From an uncultured Clostridium sp. (GTDB taxonomy: Bacteria; Bacillota; Clostridia; TANB77; CAG-508), in contig CAOKXF010000009.1 of NCBI GenBank assembly GCA_948473335.1, positions 16,117-80,116 on the forward strand: a stretch of 64,000 nt of DNA, in the 5' to 3' direction. Of the stretch, positions 1 to 10,084 are shown piece by piece. Positions within the stretch are counted from its first letter, which is position 1. Each line of letters starts with the position of its first letter. The position numbers and the translations under genes were made by a program. The notes beneath the pieces were generated by a model. It was not told where the DNA came from, searched no databases, and saw only the letters and a list, made by a program, of their open reading frames with translations.

Positions 1-252
1 AATATAGATGGAACTCAGTATACAGAAAAAGATAATTTTCAAGAAATATTATCTAAACATATAGTAAGTCCAGTAAGATTCGATAAAACAATAAAAAGAA
101 TGGTAGAAAGAGAAATAGATACATTTATAGAAATAGGACCTGGAAAATCAATAACAGGATTTATAAAAAAGGAAATAAAGAATCCAGACGTAAAATGCTT
201 TGCAATACAAAATTTAGAACAATTAGAAGAGATGATTAAAGAAATAAAATAA
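1..252 (+). CDS. fabD: malonyl CoA-ACP transacylase, 3' end (truncated by window start)
   Basis: Frame 1 is open from base 1 to taa at 250-252: ...HIVSPVRFDKTIKRMVEREIDTFIEIGPGKSITGFIKK..., typical FabD C-terminus; lies directly before fabG. Absent from the supplied ORF track. Confidence 0.88.
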   Translation, partial: NIDGTQYTEKDNFQEILSKHIVSPVRFDKTIKRMVEREIDTFIEIGPGKSITGFIKKEIKNPDVKCFAIQNLEQLEEMIKEIK

Positions 253-276
253 TAAGAAGATAAGGAGGAACAAAGA

Positions 277-1020
277 ATGAGTGAAAAAAGAGTAGCACTT
301 ATAACAGGAGGAACAAGAGGAATAGGAAAGGCAATTGCAAAAAGATTTGCCAAAGAAGGATATAATTTAGTAATAAATTATGTATCAGATAAAACAGATT
401 TAGAAAAAATAGAAGAAGAAATAAAACAAGGAAAACAAATAGAAATAACATTTATAAAAACAGATGTAACAAACATGAACGACTGTGAAAGTATGGTAAA
501 AAAAGCAATAGAGAAAAATGAAAAAATAGATGTATTAGTAAATAATGCAGGAATAACAAAAGACAATCTATTAATGAGAATGAGTGAAGAAGACTTTGAT
601 AAAGTAATAGATGTAAATTTAAAAGGAACATTCAATATAACAAAAAATGTAATACCATATATGATGAAACAAAGAAAAGGAAAAATAGTAAACATATCAT
701 CAGTAGTAGGAGTATCAGGAAATGCTGGACAATGTAACTATTCAGCATCAAAAGCAGGAATAATAGGATTCACAAAAAGTATAGCAAAAGAATTAGCAAG
801 TAGAAATATACTAGCAAACGCAATAGCGCCAGGATTTATAGAAACAGATATGACATCAGTATTAACAGAAACAGTGAAAGAAAATATAAATTCACAAATA
901 CCATTAAAAAAGATGGGAACAGCAGATGAAGTAGCAAATGCGGTATACTTTTTAGCATCAGAAGAAAATACATATATAACAGGGCAAGTTTTAAATGTAG
1001 ATGGTGGAATGTTAATGTAA
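277..1020 (+). CDS. fabG: 3-oxoacyl-ACP reductase
   Basis: SDR fold: TGGTRGIGKAIA, NNAG, YSASKAG; RBS aaggagg; fab operon context. Confidence 0.96.
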   Translation: MSEKRVALITGGTRGIGKAIAKRFAKEGYNLVINYVSDKTDLEKIEEEIKQGKQIEITFIKTDVTNMNDCESMVKKAIEKNEKIDVLVNNAGITKDNLLMRMSEEDFDKVIDVNLKGTFNITKNVIPYMMKQRKGKIVNISSVVGVSGNAGQCNYSASKAGIIGFTKSIAKELASRNILANAIAPGFIETDMTSVLTETVKENINSQIPLKKMGTADEVANAVYFLASEENTYITGQVLNVDGGMLM

Positions 1021-1130
1021 AAAACAAAAACAAAATGAGACAAAAACAAGAATAAAACTTTCCAAGGAAATTCATTTATTTTGTAGATGACTTTTTTAGG
1101 AATATAAAAGATAGAAAGGAAAAAGAAAAA

Positions 1131-2411
1131 ATGGAAAAGAGAGTTGTAATAACAGGAATTGGTGCAATAACACCAATAGGGAACAATGCAGAAGAATTTT
1201 GGAAAGGAATAAAAGAAGGAAAATGTGGAATAGATGAAATAACACTATTTGACACAACAGACCAAAAAGTAAAATTAGCAGCAGAAGTAAAAGGATATAA
1301 TCCAGAAGAATACTTTGAAAAAAAGAGATTAAATAGAATAGACAGATTTTCACAATTTGCAATAATAGCAGCAAGAGAAGCAATGAAAGACAGTGGAATA
1401 ACAAGTGAAAATACAAATATGGAAAAGTTAGGAGTAATAGTAAGTTCAGGGATAGGAGGACTAGAAACAATAGAAGAGCAAGTAGAAAATTGTTATCAAA
1501 AATCTCCAGACAAAGTATCACCAATGTATATACCAATGGTAATAGCAAATATGGCAACAGGAAATGTAGCATTAGATATAGGAGCAAAAGGAGAATCATT
1601 TGCCATAGTAACAGCATGTGCCAGTGCGACACATTCAATAGGAGAAGCATATAGAATGATAAAGCATGGATATCAAGAAGCAGTAGTAGCAGGAGGAACA
1701 GAGGCAAGTATAACACCAACAGGAATAGCAGGATTTGCAAACATAAAAGCATTAAATACGACATTAGACAAAAATAGAGCAAGTATCCCATTTGACAAAG
1801 AGAGAAGTGGATTTATAATGGGAGAAGGAGCAGGAGTTTTAATATTAGAAGAATTAGAACATGCGAAAAGAAGGAATGCAAAAATATATGCAGAAGTAGT
1901 AGGATATGGAGCATCATCAGATGCATATCATATAACCTCGCCAGCGCCAGAAGGAGAAGGAGGAGCAAGAGCAATAGTAAATGCAATAGAAGATGCAAAA
2001 ATAAAACCAGAAGAAATAGATTACATAAATGCACACGGAACATCAACGCATTTAAATGATACATGTGAAACAATGGCAATAAAAAGAGCATTAGGAGAAG
2101 CAAGTAAAAAAGTAATGGTAAGTTCAACAAAAGGCCATGTAGGGCACTTATTAGGAGCAGCAGGAGGAGTAGAAGCAATAGTATGCGTAAAAGCACTACA
2201 AGAGGGATTTGTACCAGCAACGATAAACTATAAAGTAGCTGATGAAGAATGTGATTTAGATATTGTTCCAAATGAAGGAAGAGAAATAGAGATTAAATAT
2301 GCAATGTCAAATTCATTAGGGTTTGGAGGACATAATTCAACTATCGTATTAAAAAAATGGGTCAGTGGGGACGTTCCTTGTGACACACTTATGGATAATA
2401 TTACCAAATAA
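1131..2411 (+). CDS. fabF: beta-ketoacyl-ACP synthase II, with an atypical C-terminal tail encoded by a repeat
   Basis: VVITGIGAITPIGN, TACASATHSIGEAY, NAHGTSTHLND, KGHVGHLLGAAGG, NSLGFGGHNSTIVLKK; then WVSGDVPCDTLMDNITK from the dispersed repeat. Confidence 0.96.
   Translation: MEKRVVITGIGAITPIGNNAEEFWKGIKEGKCGIDEITLFDTTDQKVKLAAEVKGYNPEEYFEKKRLNRIDRFSQFAIIAAREAMKDSGITSENTNMEKLGVIVSSGIGGLETIEEQVENCYQKSPDKVSPMYIPMVIANMATGNVALDIGAKGESFAIVTACASATHSIGEAYRMIKHGYQEAVVAGGTEASITPTGIAGFANIKALNTTLDKNRASIPFDKERSGFIMGEGAGVLILEELEHAKRRNAKIYAEVVGYGASSDAYHITSPAPEGEGGARAIVNAIEDAKIKPEEIDYINAHGTSTHLNDTCETMAIKRALGEASKKVMVSSTKGHVGHLLGAAGGVEAIVCVKALQEGFVPATINYKVADEECDLDIVPNEGREIEIKYAMSNSLGFGGHNSTIVLKKWVSGDVPCDTLMDNITK
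2359..2390 (+). repeat. dispersed GGGGACGTTCC-core repeat, copy 1 (inside the fabF 3' end)
   Basis: gggtcagtggggacgttccttgtgacacactt; other copies at 9547-9582 and 16492-16527 in opposite orientation. Confidence 0.9.
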
Positions 2412-2457
2412 GCAAGAGTAATATAAAACTAGGAGATAAGAAAGGAGTAAATATAGA

Positions 2458-2919
2458 ATGGAATATAAAGAGATAAAACAACTAATGGAAGATATGGGAA
2501 ATTCAAAATTAGATACAATAAATATAGAATTTCCAGATGGAACAAAAATAAGTATGATAAAAGATACAAAGAAAGAAACAGTCATACCAAGTGATATTAC
2601 AAATCAAACTATATCATTAGAGACATCAAGTACACAAGTTTCAAATACAATGGCAACAATAAAAAAGGGAGAAAAGATAGATGATTACAAAGTAATAAAG
2701 TCTCCAATGGTAGGAACATTTTTTGAGAGTTCATCACCAAGTGAAGCACCATTTGTAAAAATAGGAGATAAAGTACATAAAGGTCAAGTATTATGCATAG
2801 TAGAAGCTATGAAGTTAATGAATGAAATTGAATCAGAGTTTGATGGAGAAATTGTAGAAATATGTGTAAAAAATGAAGATATGGTAGAATATGGAATGCC
2901 ATTATTTAAAATAAGATAG
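2458..2919 (+). CDS. accB: acetyl-CoA carboxylase biotin carboxyl carrier protein
   Basis: Biotinylation motif [12 protein letters not shown] at the C-terminus; P/S/T linker; operon context. Confidence 0.95.
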   Translation: MEYKEIKQLMEDMGNSKLDTINIEFPDGTKISMIKDTKKETVIPSDITNQTISLETSSTQVSNTMATIKKGEKIDDYKVIKSPMVGTFFESSSPSEAPFVKIGDKVHKGQVLCIVEAMKLMNEIESEFDGEIVEICVKNEDMVEYGMPLFKIR

Positions 2920-3009
2920 AATATAATATAATTTTATAAAACAAGAGACTTGTATAAAAAAAATCAAAAGATAATAGTACAAAATAATAAAATAAAAGGA
3001 GAAAGTAAG

Positions 3010-3432
3010 ATGCTAGATACAAAAGGAATTGAAGAGATTATACCACAAAGAGCACCATTTTTAATGATAGATAAAGTGGAAGAATATAATCCAGGTGAAA
3101 GTGCAATAGCATACAAAAATGTCAATATAAACGAATGGTATTTTCAAGGACATTTTCCAGGGAACCCAATAATGCCAGGAGTATTAATAACAGAAGCACT
3201 AGCACAAACAGGAGCAGTTGCAATATTAAGCTTAGAAGAAAATAAAGGAAAGAATGCATTATTTGGTGGAATAGACAAAATGAAATTCAAGAAAATGGTG
3301 ATTCCAGGAGATACACTAAAATTAGAAGTAAAAATAATAAAAAGAAAAGGACCAATAGGAGTAGGAGAAGCAGTTGCAACAGTAGACGGAAAAGTTGCAG
3401 CAAAAGGAGAGCTTACATTTGCAGTGGTATAA
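3010..3432 (+). CDS. fabZ: 3-hydroxyacyl-ACP dehydratase
   Basis: [42 protein letters not shown] at 3010 with aaaggagaaag upstream preferred over the TTG at 2950 used in the track. Confidence 0.95.
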   Translation: MLDTKGIEEIIPQRAPFLMIDKVEEYNPGESAIAYKNVNINEWYFQGHFPGNPIMPGVLITEALAQTGAVAILSLEENKGKNALFGGIDKMKFKKMVIPGDTLKLEVKIIKRKGPIGVGEAVATVDGKVAAKGELTFAVV

Positions 3433-3477
3433 TGAATTTTGTAATTAATTATTTGAAATAAAGTGAGAGGAAGAAGA

Positions 3478-4827
3478 ATGTTAAAAAAAGTACTAATAGC
3501 AAATCGAGGAGAAGTTGCAGTAAGAATTATAAGAGCTTGTAGAGAGATGGGAATAAGAACAGTAGCGGTTTATTCTGAGGCAGATAAACATGCATTACAT
3601 GTAAAATTAGCAGACGAATCAGTATGTATAGGACCAGCACCATCAAATAAGAGTTATTTAAATGTGAAAAATATATTGGAAGCAGCTTGTTTAACAGGAG
3701 TTGATAGTATACATCCTGGATATGGATTTTTATCTGAAAATGCGACATTTGCGAAAATGTGTAAAGAGTTAGACATAATGTTTATAGGACCAAGCTATGA
3801 ATTAATAGATTTAATGGGAAATAAAACAAAAGCAAAGGAGAAAATGAAACAGGCAGGTATACCAGTACCAAATGGTTCAGATGGAGATATTGAGACAATT
3901 AAAGAAGCACAAAAGGTAGCAAATGAAATAAAGTATCCAGTAATAATAAAAGCCTCAAAGGGAGGCGGAGGAAAAGGGATAAGAATTGCATATACAGAAG
4001 AGGAATTAGTAAAATATTACGAAATAGTAAAACAAGAAGCAAAGTTATCATTTAAAGATGACTGTATATACATAGAAAAATATATAGAAAATCCAAGGCA
4101 TGTTGAAATTCAAATAATAGCAGATAATTATGGGAATGTTAAATGTTTAGGAGATAGAGATTGCAGTATACAAAGAAACAATCAAAAAATGATAGAGGAA
4201 AGTCCTTCACAAGCTATAGATGATCAAACTAGAGATAAGATGAAGAAAATATGTGAAAATGCTATTAAAAAAATAGGATATACAGGAGTTGGGACAATAG
4301 AATTTTTAGTAGACAAAAAAATGAACTTTTATTTTATGGAAATGAATACAAGATTGCAAGTAGAACATCCTGTAACGGAAATGGTAACAGGTGTAGACTT
4401 AGTAAAAGAGCAGATACGAATAGCATCAGGCGAAAAATTAGAATTAACAGAAGCAAATTTAAATCCAGTTGGTCATAGCATAGAATGTAGAATTAATGCA
4501 GAAAATGCTAATAAAAACTTTATACCAATGGCAGGAAAGATAGAAGACTTACATTTACCAGGAGGAAATGGAATAAGAGTTGATACAGCAATTTATTCAG
4601 GATATGTAATTCCAAGCAATTATGATTCTATGATAGCAAAAGTAATAGTACATGCAAAAGACAGAAGAGAAGCTATAAATAAGATGAAAAGTGCTATTTC
4701 AGAATTTGTAATAGATGGAATAACAACAAATATAGACTTTTTATACAAAATATTAGAAAATGAAGATTTTATAAACAATAATTATGATACATCATTTATA
4801 AGTAAAATTTTATCAAATAAAAACTAA
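3478..4827 (+). CDS. accC: acetyl-CoA carboxylase biotin carboxylase subunit
   Basis: KKVLIANRGEVAVRIIRACREMGI, KASKGGGGKGIRI, FMEMNTRLQVEHPVTEMVTG. Start at ATG 3478 after gagagga. Confidence 0.97.
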   Translation: MLKKVLIANRGEVAVRIIRACREMGIRTVAVYSEADKHALHVKLADESVCIGPAPSNKSYLNVKNILEAACLTGVDSIHPGYGFLSENATFAKMCKELDIMFIGPSYELIDLMGNKTKAKEKMKQAGIPVPNGSDGDIETIKEAQKVANEIKYPVIIKASKGGGGKGIRIAYTEEELVKYYEIVKQEAKLSFKDDCIYIEKYIENPRHVEIQIIADNYGNVKCLGDRDCSIQRNNQKMIEESPSQAIDDQTRDKMKKICENAIKKIGYTGVGTIEFLVDKKMNFYFMEMNTRLQVEHPVTEMVTGVDLVKEQIRIASGEKLELTEANLNPVGHSIECRINAENANKNFIPMAGKIEDLHLPGGNGIRVDTAIYSGYVIPSNYDSMIAKVIVHAKDRREAINKMKSAISEFVIDGITTNIDFLYKILENEDFINNNYDTSFISKILSNKN

Positions 4828-4913
4828 AAATTATAATTGATAACGATTATTTGTTAAAGGATATATATCAAAAATCAAAATTAATACTGTAAAATAATAT
4901 AGGTGAGGGATAA

Positions 4914-5768
4914 ATGGTTATAGATAAAATAAAAAAAGTAAATCAAGTTGAGGAAATACAAGAAAAGAACAAAGAAGCAACAGACAAAATGATAGGAAAA
5001 TGGATAAAATGCGAGAAATGTGGAGAAATCTTGTATAAAGAAGAGGTAAAGGCAAATTTAAGCGTATGTACTAATTGTGGACATCATTTTAGAATTTCGA
5101 GCAGAAGAAGAATATCTCAAATAATAGATGAGGGTACATTTGAAGAAATAAACGAAAATATGCACTCAAAAGACCCTATAAAATTTGATGGGTATATGCA
5201 AAAATTGGAAATCTTACAATCAAAGACAGGCATAAAAGAAGCAGTCAAAACTGGAATAGGAGAAATAGAAGGTGAAAGAGTAGCAATAGCAGTTATGGAT
5301 AGCAATTTTATGATGGGTAGTATGGGAAGTGTAGTAGGAGAAAAGATAACATATTTAGTTGAAGAAGCAATAGAACAAAGATTACCAGTAATAATATTTT
5401 GTGTTTCTGGTGGAGCAAGAATGCAGGAAGGAATAATATCATTAATGCAAATGGCAAAAACTTCAGCAGCACTTGCAAAATTAGATGATGAAGGATTATT
5501 ATATATTTCTATTTTAACAGACCCAACTACAGGGGGTGTAACAGCAAGTTTTGCAAGTACAGCAGATATAATTTTAGCAGAACCAGATAGTCTAATAGGA
5601 TTTGCTGGACCAAGAGTAATAGAACAAACTATAAAACAAAAATTGCCAGAAGGTTTCCAAAAATCAGAGTTTTTATTAGAACATGGATTTATAGATAGGA
5701 TTGTCCCAAGAAAAGAAATGAAAAAGGAATTAGCACAAATATTAAAAATGCACAAAGACATACCATAA
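4914..5768 (+). CDS. accD: acetyl-CoA carboxylase carboxyltransferase beta subunit
   Basis: N-terminal zinc ribbon [50 protein letters not shown]. Confidence 0.96.
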   Translation: MVIDKIKKVNQVEEIQEKNKEATDKMIGKWIKCEKCGEILYKEEVKANLSVCTNCGHHFRISSRRRISQIIDEGTFEEINENMHSKDPIKFDGYMQKLEILQSKTGIKEAVKTGIGEIEGERVAIAVMDSNFMMGSMGSVVGEKITYLVEEAIEQRLPVIIFCVSGGARMQEGIISLMQMAKTSAALAKLDDEGLLYISILTDPTTGGVTASFASTADIILAEPDSLIGFAGPRVIEQTIKQKLPEGFQKSEFLLEHGFIDRIVPRKEMKKELAQILKMHKDIP

Positions 5769-5824
5769 GAAAATTAATAATTAATAGTTAAGGATTAAAT
5801 GTTAGATAAAAAGGGGGGAGAATA

Positions 5825-6604
5825 ATGTCAAAACAACAAACTTCTGAATGGGATAGAGTCTTAATTGCAAGGAGTCCAGATAGACCAAGAACAACAGACT
5901 ATATAGAAAATATATTTGATGATTTTATAGAATTACATGGAGATAGATTATTTGGAGATGACAAAGCAATATTAGGTGGAATAGCAAAAATAGGAGGAAA
6001 AATTGTTACTATAATTGGCGAGCAAAAGGGAAAGACAACAAAAGAGAATATGGAGAGAAATTTTGGAATGCCTAACCCAGAAGGTTATAGAAAAGCATTA
6101 AGATTGATGAAACAAGCAGAAAAATTCAAAAGACCAATAATAACATTTATTGATACTCCAGGTGCATATCCAGGGATAGGAGCAGAAGAAAGAGGTCAAG
6201 GAGAAGCAATTGCTAAAAATCTATTAGAGATGTCACGATTAAAAGTACCAATAATATGTGTAGTAATAGGGGAAGGATCTAGTGGAGGAGCATTAGCTAT
6301 AGGAGTAGGAGATAAAGTATTAATGCTAGAAAATTCAATATATTCGATATTGTCACCAGAAGGATTTGCAAGTATATTGTATAAAGATAGCACACAATTT
6401 GAAAAAGCTGCAAAAGAAATGAAGATAACAGCAAAAGACTTAAAAGATTTAGGTGTGGTAGATGAAATAATTAAAGAAAATGATATTTTTGAGAATGTGA
6501 AAAAAAGTATTGTTAAAAATTTGCAATTACTAGAAAAGAAAACCCAAGATAATCTTATAAAAGATAGATATGAGAAATATAGAATTATAGGGAGTAACTT
6601 ATAA
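5825..6604 (+). CDS. accA: acetyl-CoA carboxylase carboxyltransferase alpha subunit
   Basis: [79 protein letters not shown] ggggggag. Confidence 0.96.
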   Translation: MSKQQTSEWDRVLIARSPDRPRTTDYIENIFDDFIELHGDRLFGDDKAILGGIAKIGGKIVTIIGEQKGKTTKENMERNFGMPNPEGYRKALRLMKQAEKFKRPIITFIDTPGAYPGIGAEERGQGEAIAKNLLEMSRLKVPIICVVIGEGSSGGALAIGVGDKVLMLENSIYSILSPEGFASILYKDSTQFEKAAKEMKITAKDLKDLGVVDEIIKENDIFENVKKSIVKNLQLLEKKTQDNLIKDRYEKYRIIGSNL

Positions 6605-6739
6605 TTTAATTATACAGAAATTTGGCAAAGAAAAAGTATAAAATATTACTCTTTATGTATTTATGTATAAAATGATGTTTAAATACAAAAGAAAGAACAT
6701 ATGATATTATAAATAAAAAACATAAAAACAAAAAAGAAC

Positions 6740-6783
6740 CTTGTTTACTAATAGACGCATATCTGCGCCCATTAGTAAACAAG
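6740..6783. repeat. dispersed palindrome family, copy A (accA-fabI intergenic)
   Basis: cttgtttactaatagacgcatatctgcgcccattagtaaacaag; near-perfect inverted repeat; related copies at 23664, 34054, 62721, 62821. Confidence 0.92.
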
Positions 6784-6824
6784 CTGGAATATAAGAAAAA
6801 TAAAAAAGAAAAGGAGAAAATAAA

Positions 6825-7595
6825 ATGATAGTAAAAAATAAAAAAATATTAATAATGGGAATAAGAAATAAATGGAGTATTGCTTGGGGAGTAGCAAAAC
6901 AAGCATATGAGAATGGAGCAGAAATAATATTTACATATAGTAGTATGGAGAAATCAGATAAAATTGAAGAATTAATAGCAGAAATACCAGGTTCAAAAGC
7001 ATATGTCTGTGATGCACAAAGTGACGAAAGTATTGCAGAATGTTTAGAAAAGATAAAAGAAGATTATGGAAAAATAGATGGAATATTACATAGTATAGCA
7101 CATGCAAACACAGAGGATTTGAGAAATGATTTTATATTAACATCAAGAGACGGATTCGCGCATGCAGGGGACATAAGCGCATATTCATTAGTTGCAGTTA
7201 CAAGAATAGCAATTGAAAAGGAATTATTAAATGAAGGAGCAAGTATAATAGCTTTAACATATTATGGTTCAGAGAAATCAATAGTTGGATATAATGTAAT
7301 GGGGGTTGCAAAAGCAGCATTAGAAGCATCTATTAGATATTTGGCTTGTGATTTGGGAAAGAAAAAAATGCGTATAAATGCAATTTCAGCAGGACCAATA
7401 AAAACATTATCAGCAAAAGGAATAAAAGATTTTGGTTCAATATTAGATATTGTTGAAGAAAAAGCTCCATTACATGAGAATGTTACAACAGACGAAATTG
7501 GTAGTGTAGCAACATTCTTATTTAGTGATATGTCAAAAGCTATAACAGGAGAAGTTATACATGCAGATAAAGGATTTTCAAGTGTAGCAGTATAA
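6825..7595 (+). CDS. fabI: enoyl-ACP reductase (NADH), FabI type
   Basis: KKILIMGIRNKWSIAWGVAK, HSIAHAN, YNVMGVAKAALEASIRYLACDLG, RINAISAGPIKTLSAKGI. Confidence 0.94.
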   Translation: MIVKNKKILIMGIRNKWSIAWGVAKQAYENGAEIIFTYSSMEKSDKIEELIAEIPGSKAYVCDAQSDESIAECLEKIKEDYGKIDGILHSIAHANTEDLRNDFILTSRDGFAHAGDISAYSLVAVTRIAIEKELLNEGASIIALTYYGSEKSIVGYNVMGVAKAALEASIRYLACDLGKKKMRINAISAGPIKTLSAKGIKDFGSILDIVEEKAPLHENVTTDEIGSVATFLFSDMSKAITGEVIHADKGFSSVAV

Positions 7596-7675
7596 CATTG
7601 TTTTGGAAAATTATTAATTTATATTACTAATGAAAAATAAATAAATATATAATAGTAATTAAATATAAATGTATA

Positions 7676-7724
7676 AAAAAACCACCACTGGAAAAAATAA
7701 TAGAAATCGAAAGGTGGTTTTTTT
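7676..7724 (+). terminator. intrinsic terminator-like hairpin abutting the next start codon
   Basis: Perfect 11-bp stem aaaaaaccacc (7676-7686) / ggtggtttttt (7713-7723), T-run to 7724, ATG at 7725. Confidence 0.8.
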
Positions 7725-8408
7725 ATGACAAAACATATTATAAAAATCTCAGTAGCAATTTTGTTGATAATATCAACTACTATAGGAATATATTATATAT
7801 ATAAAAATCAACAAGTAGAAGCATTATCAAAATATGGTTCATCAGGACAAGAAGTACGACAAATACAAGAAAAACTAAAAAGATGGGGATATTATAATGG
7901 AAATATTGATGGTATATATGGTTCACAAACTACAGCGGCAGTAAAAGCATTTCAAAAAAAGAATGGACTTTCAGTAGATGGTATAGCAGGAAGTCAAACA
8001 TTGTCAGCAATGGGAATAACAAGTAATCAATCTTCATCAGGATCATCTTCAAGTAGACCATCAGATGTAAATTTAATTGCTAGGGCAATATATGGAGAAG
8101 CAAGAGGTGAAAGCTATGTAGGACAAGTAGCAGTTGGAGCTGTTATAATGAACAGAGTAAAAAGTAGCAAATTTCCTAATACAATAGCAGGTGTAGTTTA
8201 CCAAAAAGGTGCCTTTGATGCAGTTTCAGATGGACAAATAAATATGAACCCAGATAGTACAGCGAAAAAAGCAGCTCAAGATGCACTTAATGGTTGGGAT
8301 CCAACATATGGAGCAATTTATTATTTCAATCCAAATACAGCAACTAATGCATGGATTTGGTCAAGACCTATGACCATTACAATAGGAAAACATAGATTTT
8401 GTAAATAA
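7725..8408 (+). CDS. cell wall hydrolase with PG_binding_1 and SleB/Hydrolase_2 domains
   Basis: Signal/TM N-terminus; GSSGQEVRQIQEKLKRWGYYNGNIDGIYGSQTTAAVKAFQ; LIARAIYGEARGESYVGQVAVGAVIMNRV. Confidence 0.9.
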   Translation: MTKHIIKISVAILLIISTTIGIYYIYKNQQVEALSKYGSSGQEVRQIQEKLKRWGYYNGNIDGIYGSQTTAAVKAFQKKNGLSVDGIAGSQTLSAMGITSNQSSSGSSSSRPSDVNLIARAIYGEARGESYVGQVAVGAVIMNRVKSSKFPNTIAGVVYQKGAFDAVSDGQINMNPDSTAKKAAQDALNGWDPTYGAIYYFNPNTATNAWIWSRPMTITIGKHRFCK

Positions 8409-8506
8409 ATTGTTAGTAATAAGTAAATTGTTAGCAATTGAGAGGAAATCTATATGATTAAGAGATTTAAGAGGTTCTATAATTATTATGTAATAAATGA
8501 ATTTGC

Positions 8507-8542
8507 AAAATGACTCTATAATTATTGGAAAGAGTCATTTTT
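8507..8542. terminator. bidirectional hairpin between convergent genes, overlapping the last codons of the DUF421 gene
   Basis: aaaatgactct ... agagtcattttt inverted repeat with T/A tracts. Confidence 0.75.
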
Positions 8543-9229
8543 GCTTTCTTTTGAATTATTAAAATATACAACTAAGTTATTTTGAGAGTCACAAAAAGCT
8601 AAAAAAACATCTTTGATATTTTTAACATTTTGAGAAACAAGTTGCTTTTGAATCCAGAGTTCATCATTTCCAGTATATTGTAAATTTTGTTTTAACAATA
8701 TGCCATTTAAAATGATAGTAGAGCAAATTCGCTCAGGATTAGTAGAAAGATTCAAGTCAGTAGGAGTAACAGGTCGTTGATTTTCTTTAGGAAGAAAACT
8801 TATTTTTCCATTAATTTCTAATATTGCTGTTTGCAAATTACTTAGATTAAAAAATCCATTAACTCTACATTGCATCAAAAATTCATTAATATCAATTTTA
8901 GCTTTTTTTAAATTTTTGACATAAATTTCATCATTATCATAAAGAATTAAAGAGTTGCCATAAATAATTCTGCGAAATTTTAGAGATTTACATGAAAACA
9001 CCGATATTGCAATGGAAATAATCGCATATATAATCATTGCAACAAGAGGTTGCATAAAATCATCTTCAAGAGCAGTAGACATTTCTGCCGCAATAGAACC
9101 AATTGTGATACCAATAATATAGTCAAACATTGTAAGCTGTGACATTTCTTTATTTCCCATTAATCGTGTTAAAATATATAAAGTGATAGCAGAACCAGAG
9201 GTAAGAGCAACAATTTTTAAAATATCCAA
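8522..9229 (-). CDS. YetF-like DUF421 membrane protein
   Basis: TLYILTRLMGNKEMSQLTMFDYIIGITIGSIAAEMS; central VNGFFNLSNLQTAILEINGKISFLPK. Confidence 0.88.
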   Translation of the reverse strand: MDILKIVALTSGSAITLYILTRLMGNKEMSQLTMFDYIIGITIGSIAAEMSTALEDDFMQPLVAMIIYAIISIAISVFSCKSLKFRRIIYGNSLILYDNDEIYVKNLKKAKIDINEFLMQCRVNGFFNLSNLQTAILEINGKISFLPKENQRPVTPTDLNLSTNPERICSTIILNGILLKQNLQYTGNDELWIQKQLVSQNVKNIKDVFLAFCDSQNNLVVYFNNSKESKNDSFQ

Positions 9230-9546
9230 ATTAGAACCTCCTAAAATTTATACGAGTTTGATATAAATAATGTAATTATTAATAGATATAAAGATACTAA
9301 TATACATAGTTATTCATATCTATTAATATATTTTGTACAGCATTAAACAAAAATATTCGAACAATATGAAAAGAGAAATTAAACAGAAAATATATTTCAA
9401 AAAATTAATTTCTAGGTAGTTATTAAATGCTATTAAAAGTGAAAAAAATGTATGAAAATTATTGAATTTATTGTGAAAAATGATAAACTATAATAAGTGA
9501 AAAATACAAGTGGAGAAAAATGCTGCCAATACTGGATTACAAGCAA

Positions 9547-9582
9547 AAGTGTGTCACAAGGAACGTCCCCACTGACCCACTT
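9547..9582 (-). repeat. dispersed GGGGACGTTCC-core repeat, copy 2
   Basis: aagtgtgtcacaaggaacgtccccactgacccactt, with AAGTG..CACTT inverted ends; just 5' of the phosphatase gene. Confidence 0.9.
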
Positions 9583-9607
9583 GCCACTCTGACTCAAGGA
9601 GGAAAAA

Positions 9608-10084
9608 ATGAAAATAATGTTTATATGCACAGGAAATATATGTAGAAGTGCAATGGCACATTGGTTATTAAAAAAGAAATTAGAAAAATTAAAAATACAA
9701 GATGTAGAAGTATATTCAAGCGGAACATTTGCATTTACAGGAGATGTGTCAACAGAAGAAGCAATAGAAGTTATGAAGGAATATGGAGTAGATTTAAAAA
9801 AACACAGAGCAACAAATATAGTAGAATCAAATATTAAAGAAATGGATTTAATATTGTGTGCAACAAATTCTCATAAAATGCAAATAGTAGGTAGATATCC
9901 AGATTTAAATAATAAAACGTTTACAATGAAAGAATATGTGAATTATAATGAGAAAGATAAACACCCAATAGATATTAGTGACCCATGGGGTTATGATATT
10001 GTAACATATAGAATGTGTGCTGCTGAGATAGAAAAATGTTTAGATTTATTATTAAAAAAACTTGAAAAAGATAAAAAAATATAG
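9608..10084 (+). CDS. low molecular weight protein-tyrosine (possibly arginine) phosphatase
   Basis: MKIMFICTGNICRSAMAHWLL (CX5R signature) and C-terminal DPWG loop. Confidence 0.9.
   Translation: MKIMFICTGNICRSAMAHWLLKKKLEKLKIQDVEVYSSGTFAFTGDVSTEEAIEVMKEYGVDLKKHRATNIVESNIKEMDLILCATNSHKMQIVGRYPDLNNKTFTMKEYVNYNEKDKHPIDISDPWGYDIVTYRMCAAEIEKCLDLLLKKLEKDKKI

Noticed and set aside
1096-1791. Long minus-strand ORF (231 aa, Leu-rich) antisense to fabF
   Set aside because: Composition is almost only L/F/H/I/V/S with no RBS; it is the complement of an A-rich, TAA-poor coding strand. The same applies to almost all other minus-strand ORFs inside + strand genes (for example 1813-2271, 21110-21844, 52437-53054).
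2950-3009. N-terminal extension of FabZ from TTG 2950
   Set aside because: The extension [20 protein letters not shown] is not FabZ-like, and a good RBS precedes ATG 3010.
9433-9630. Minus-strand ORF containing GKWVSGDVPCDTLLL, same peptide as the FabF tail
   Set aside because: Only the repeat is shared; there is no RBS or conserved protein around it. Treated as noncoding repeat copy 2.
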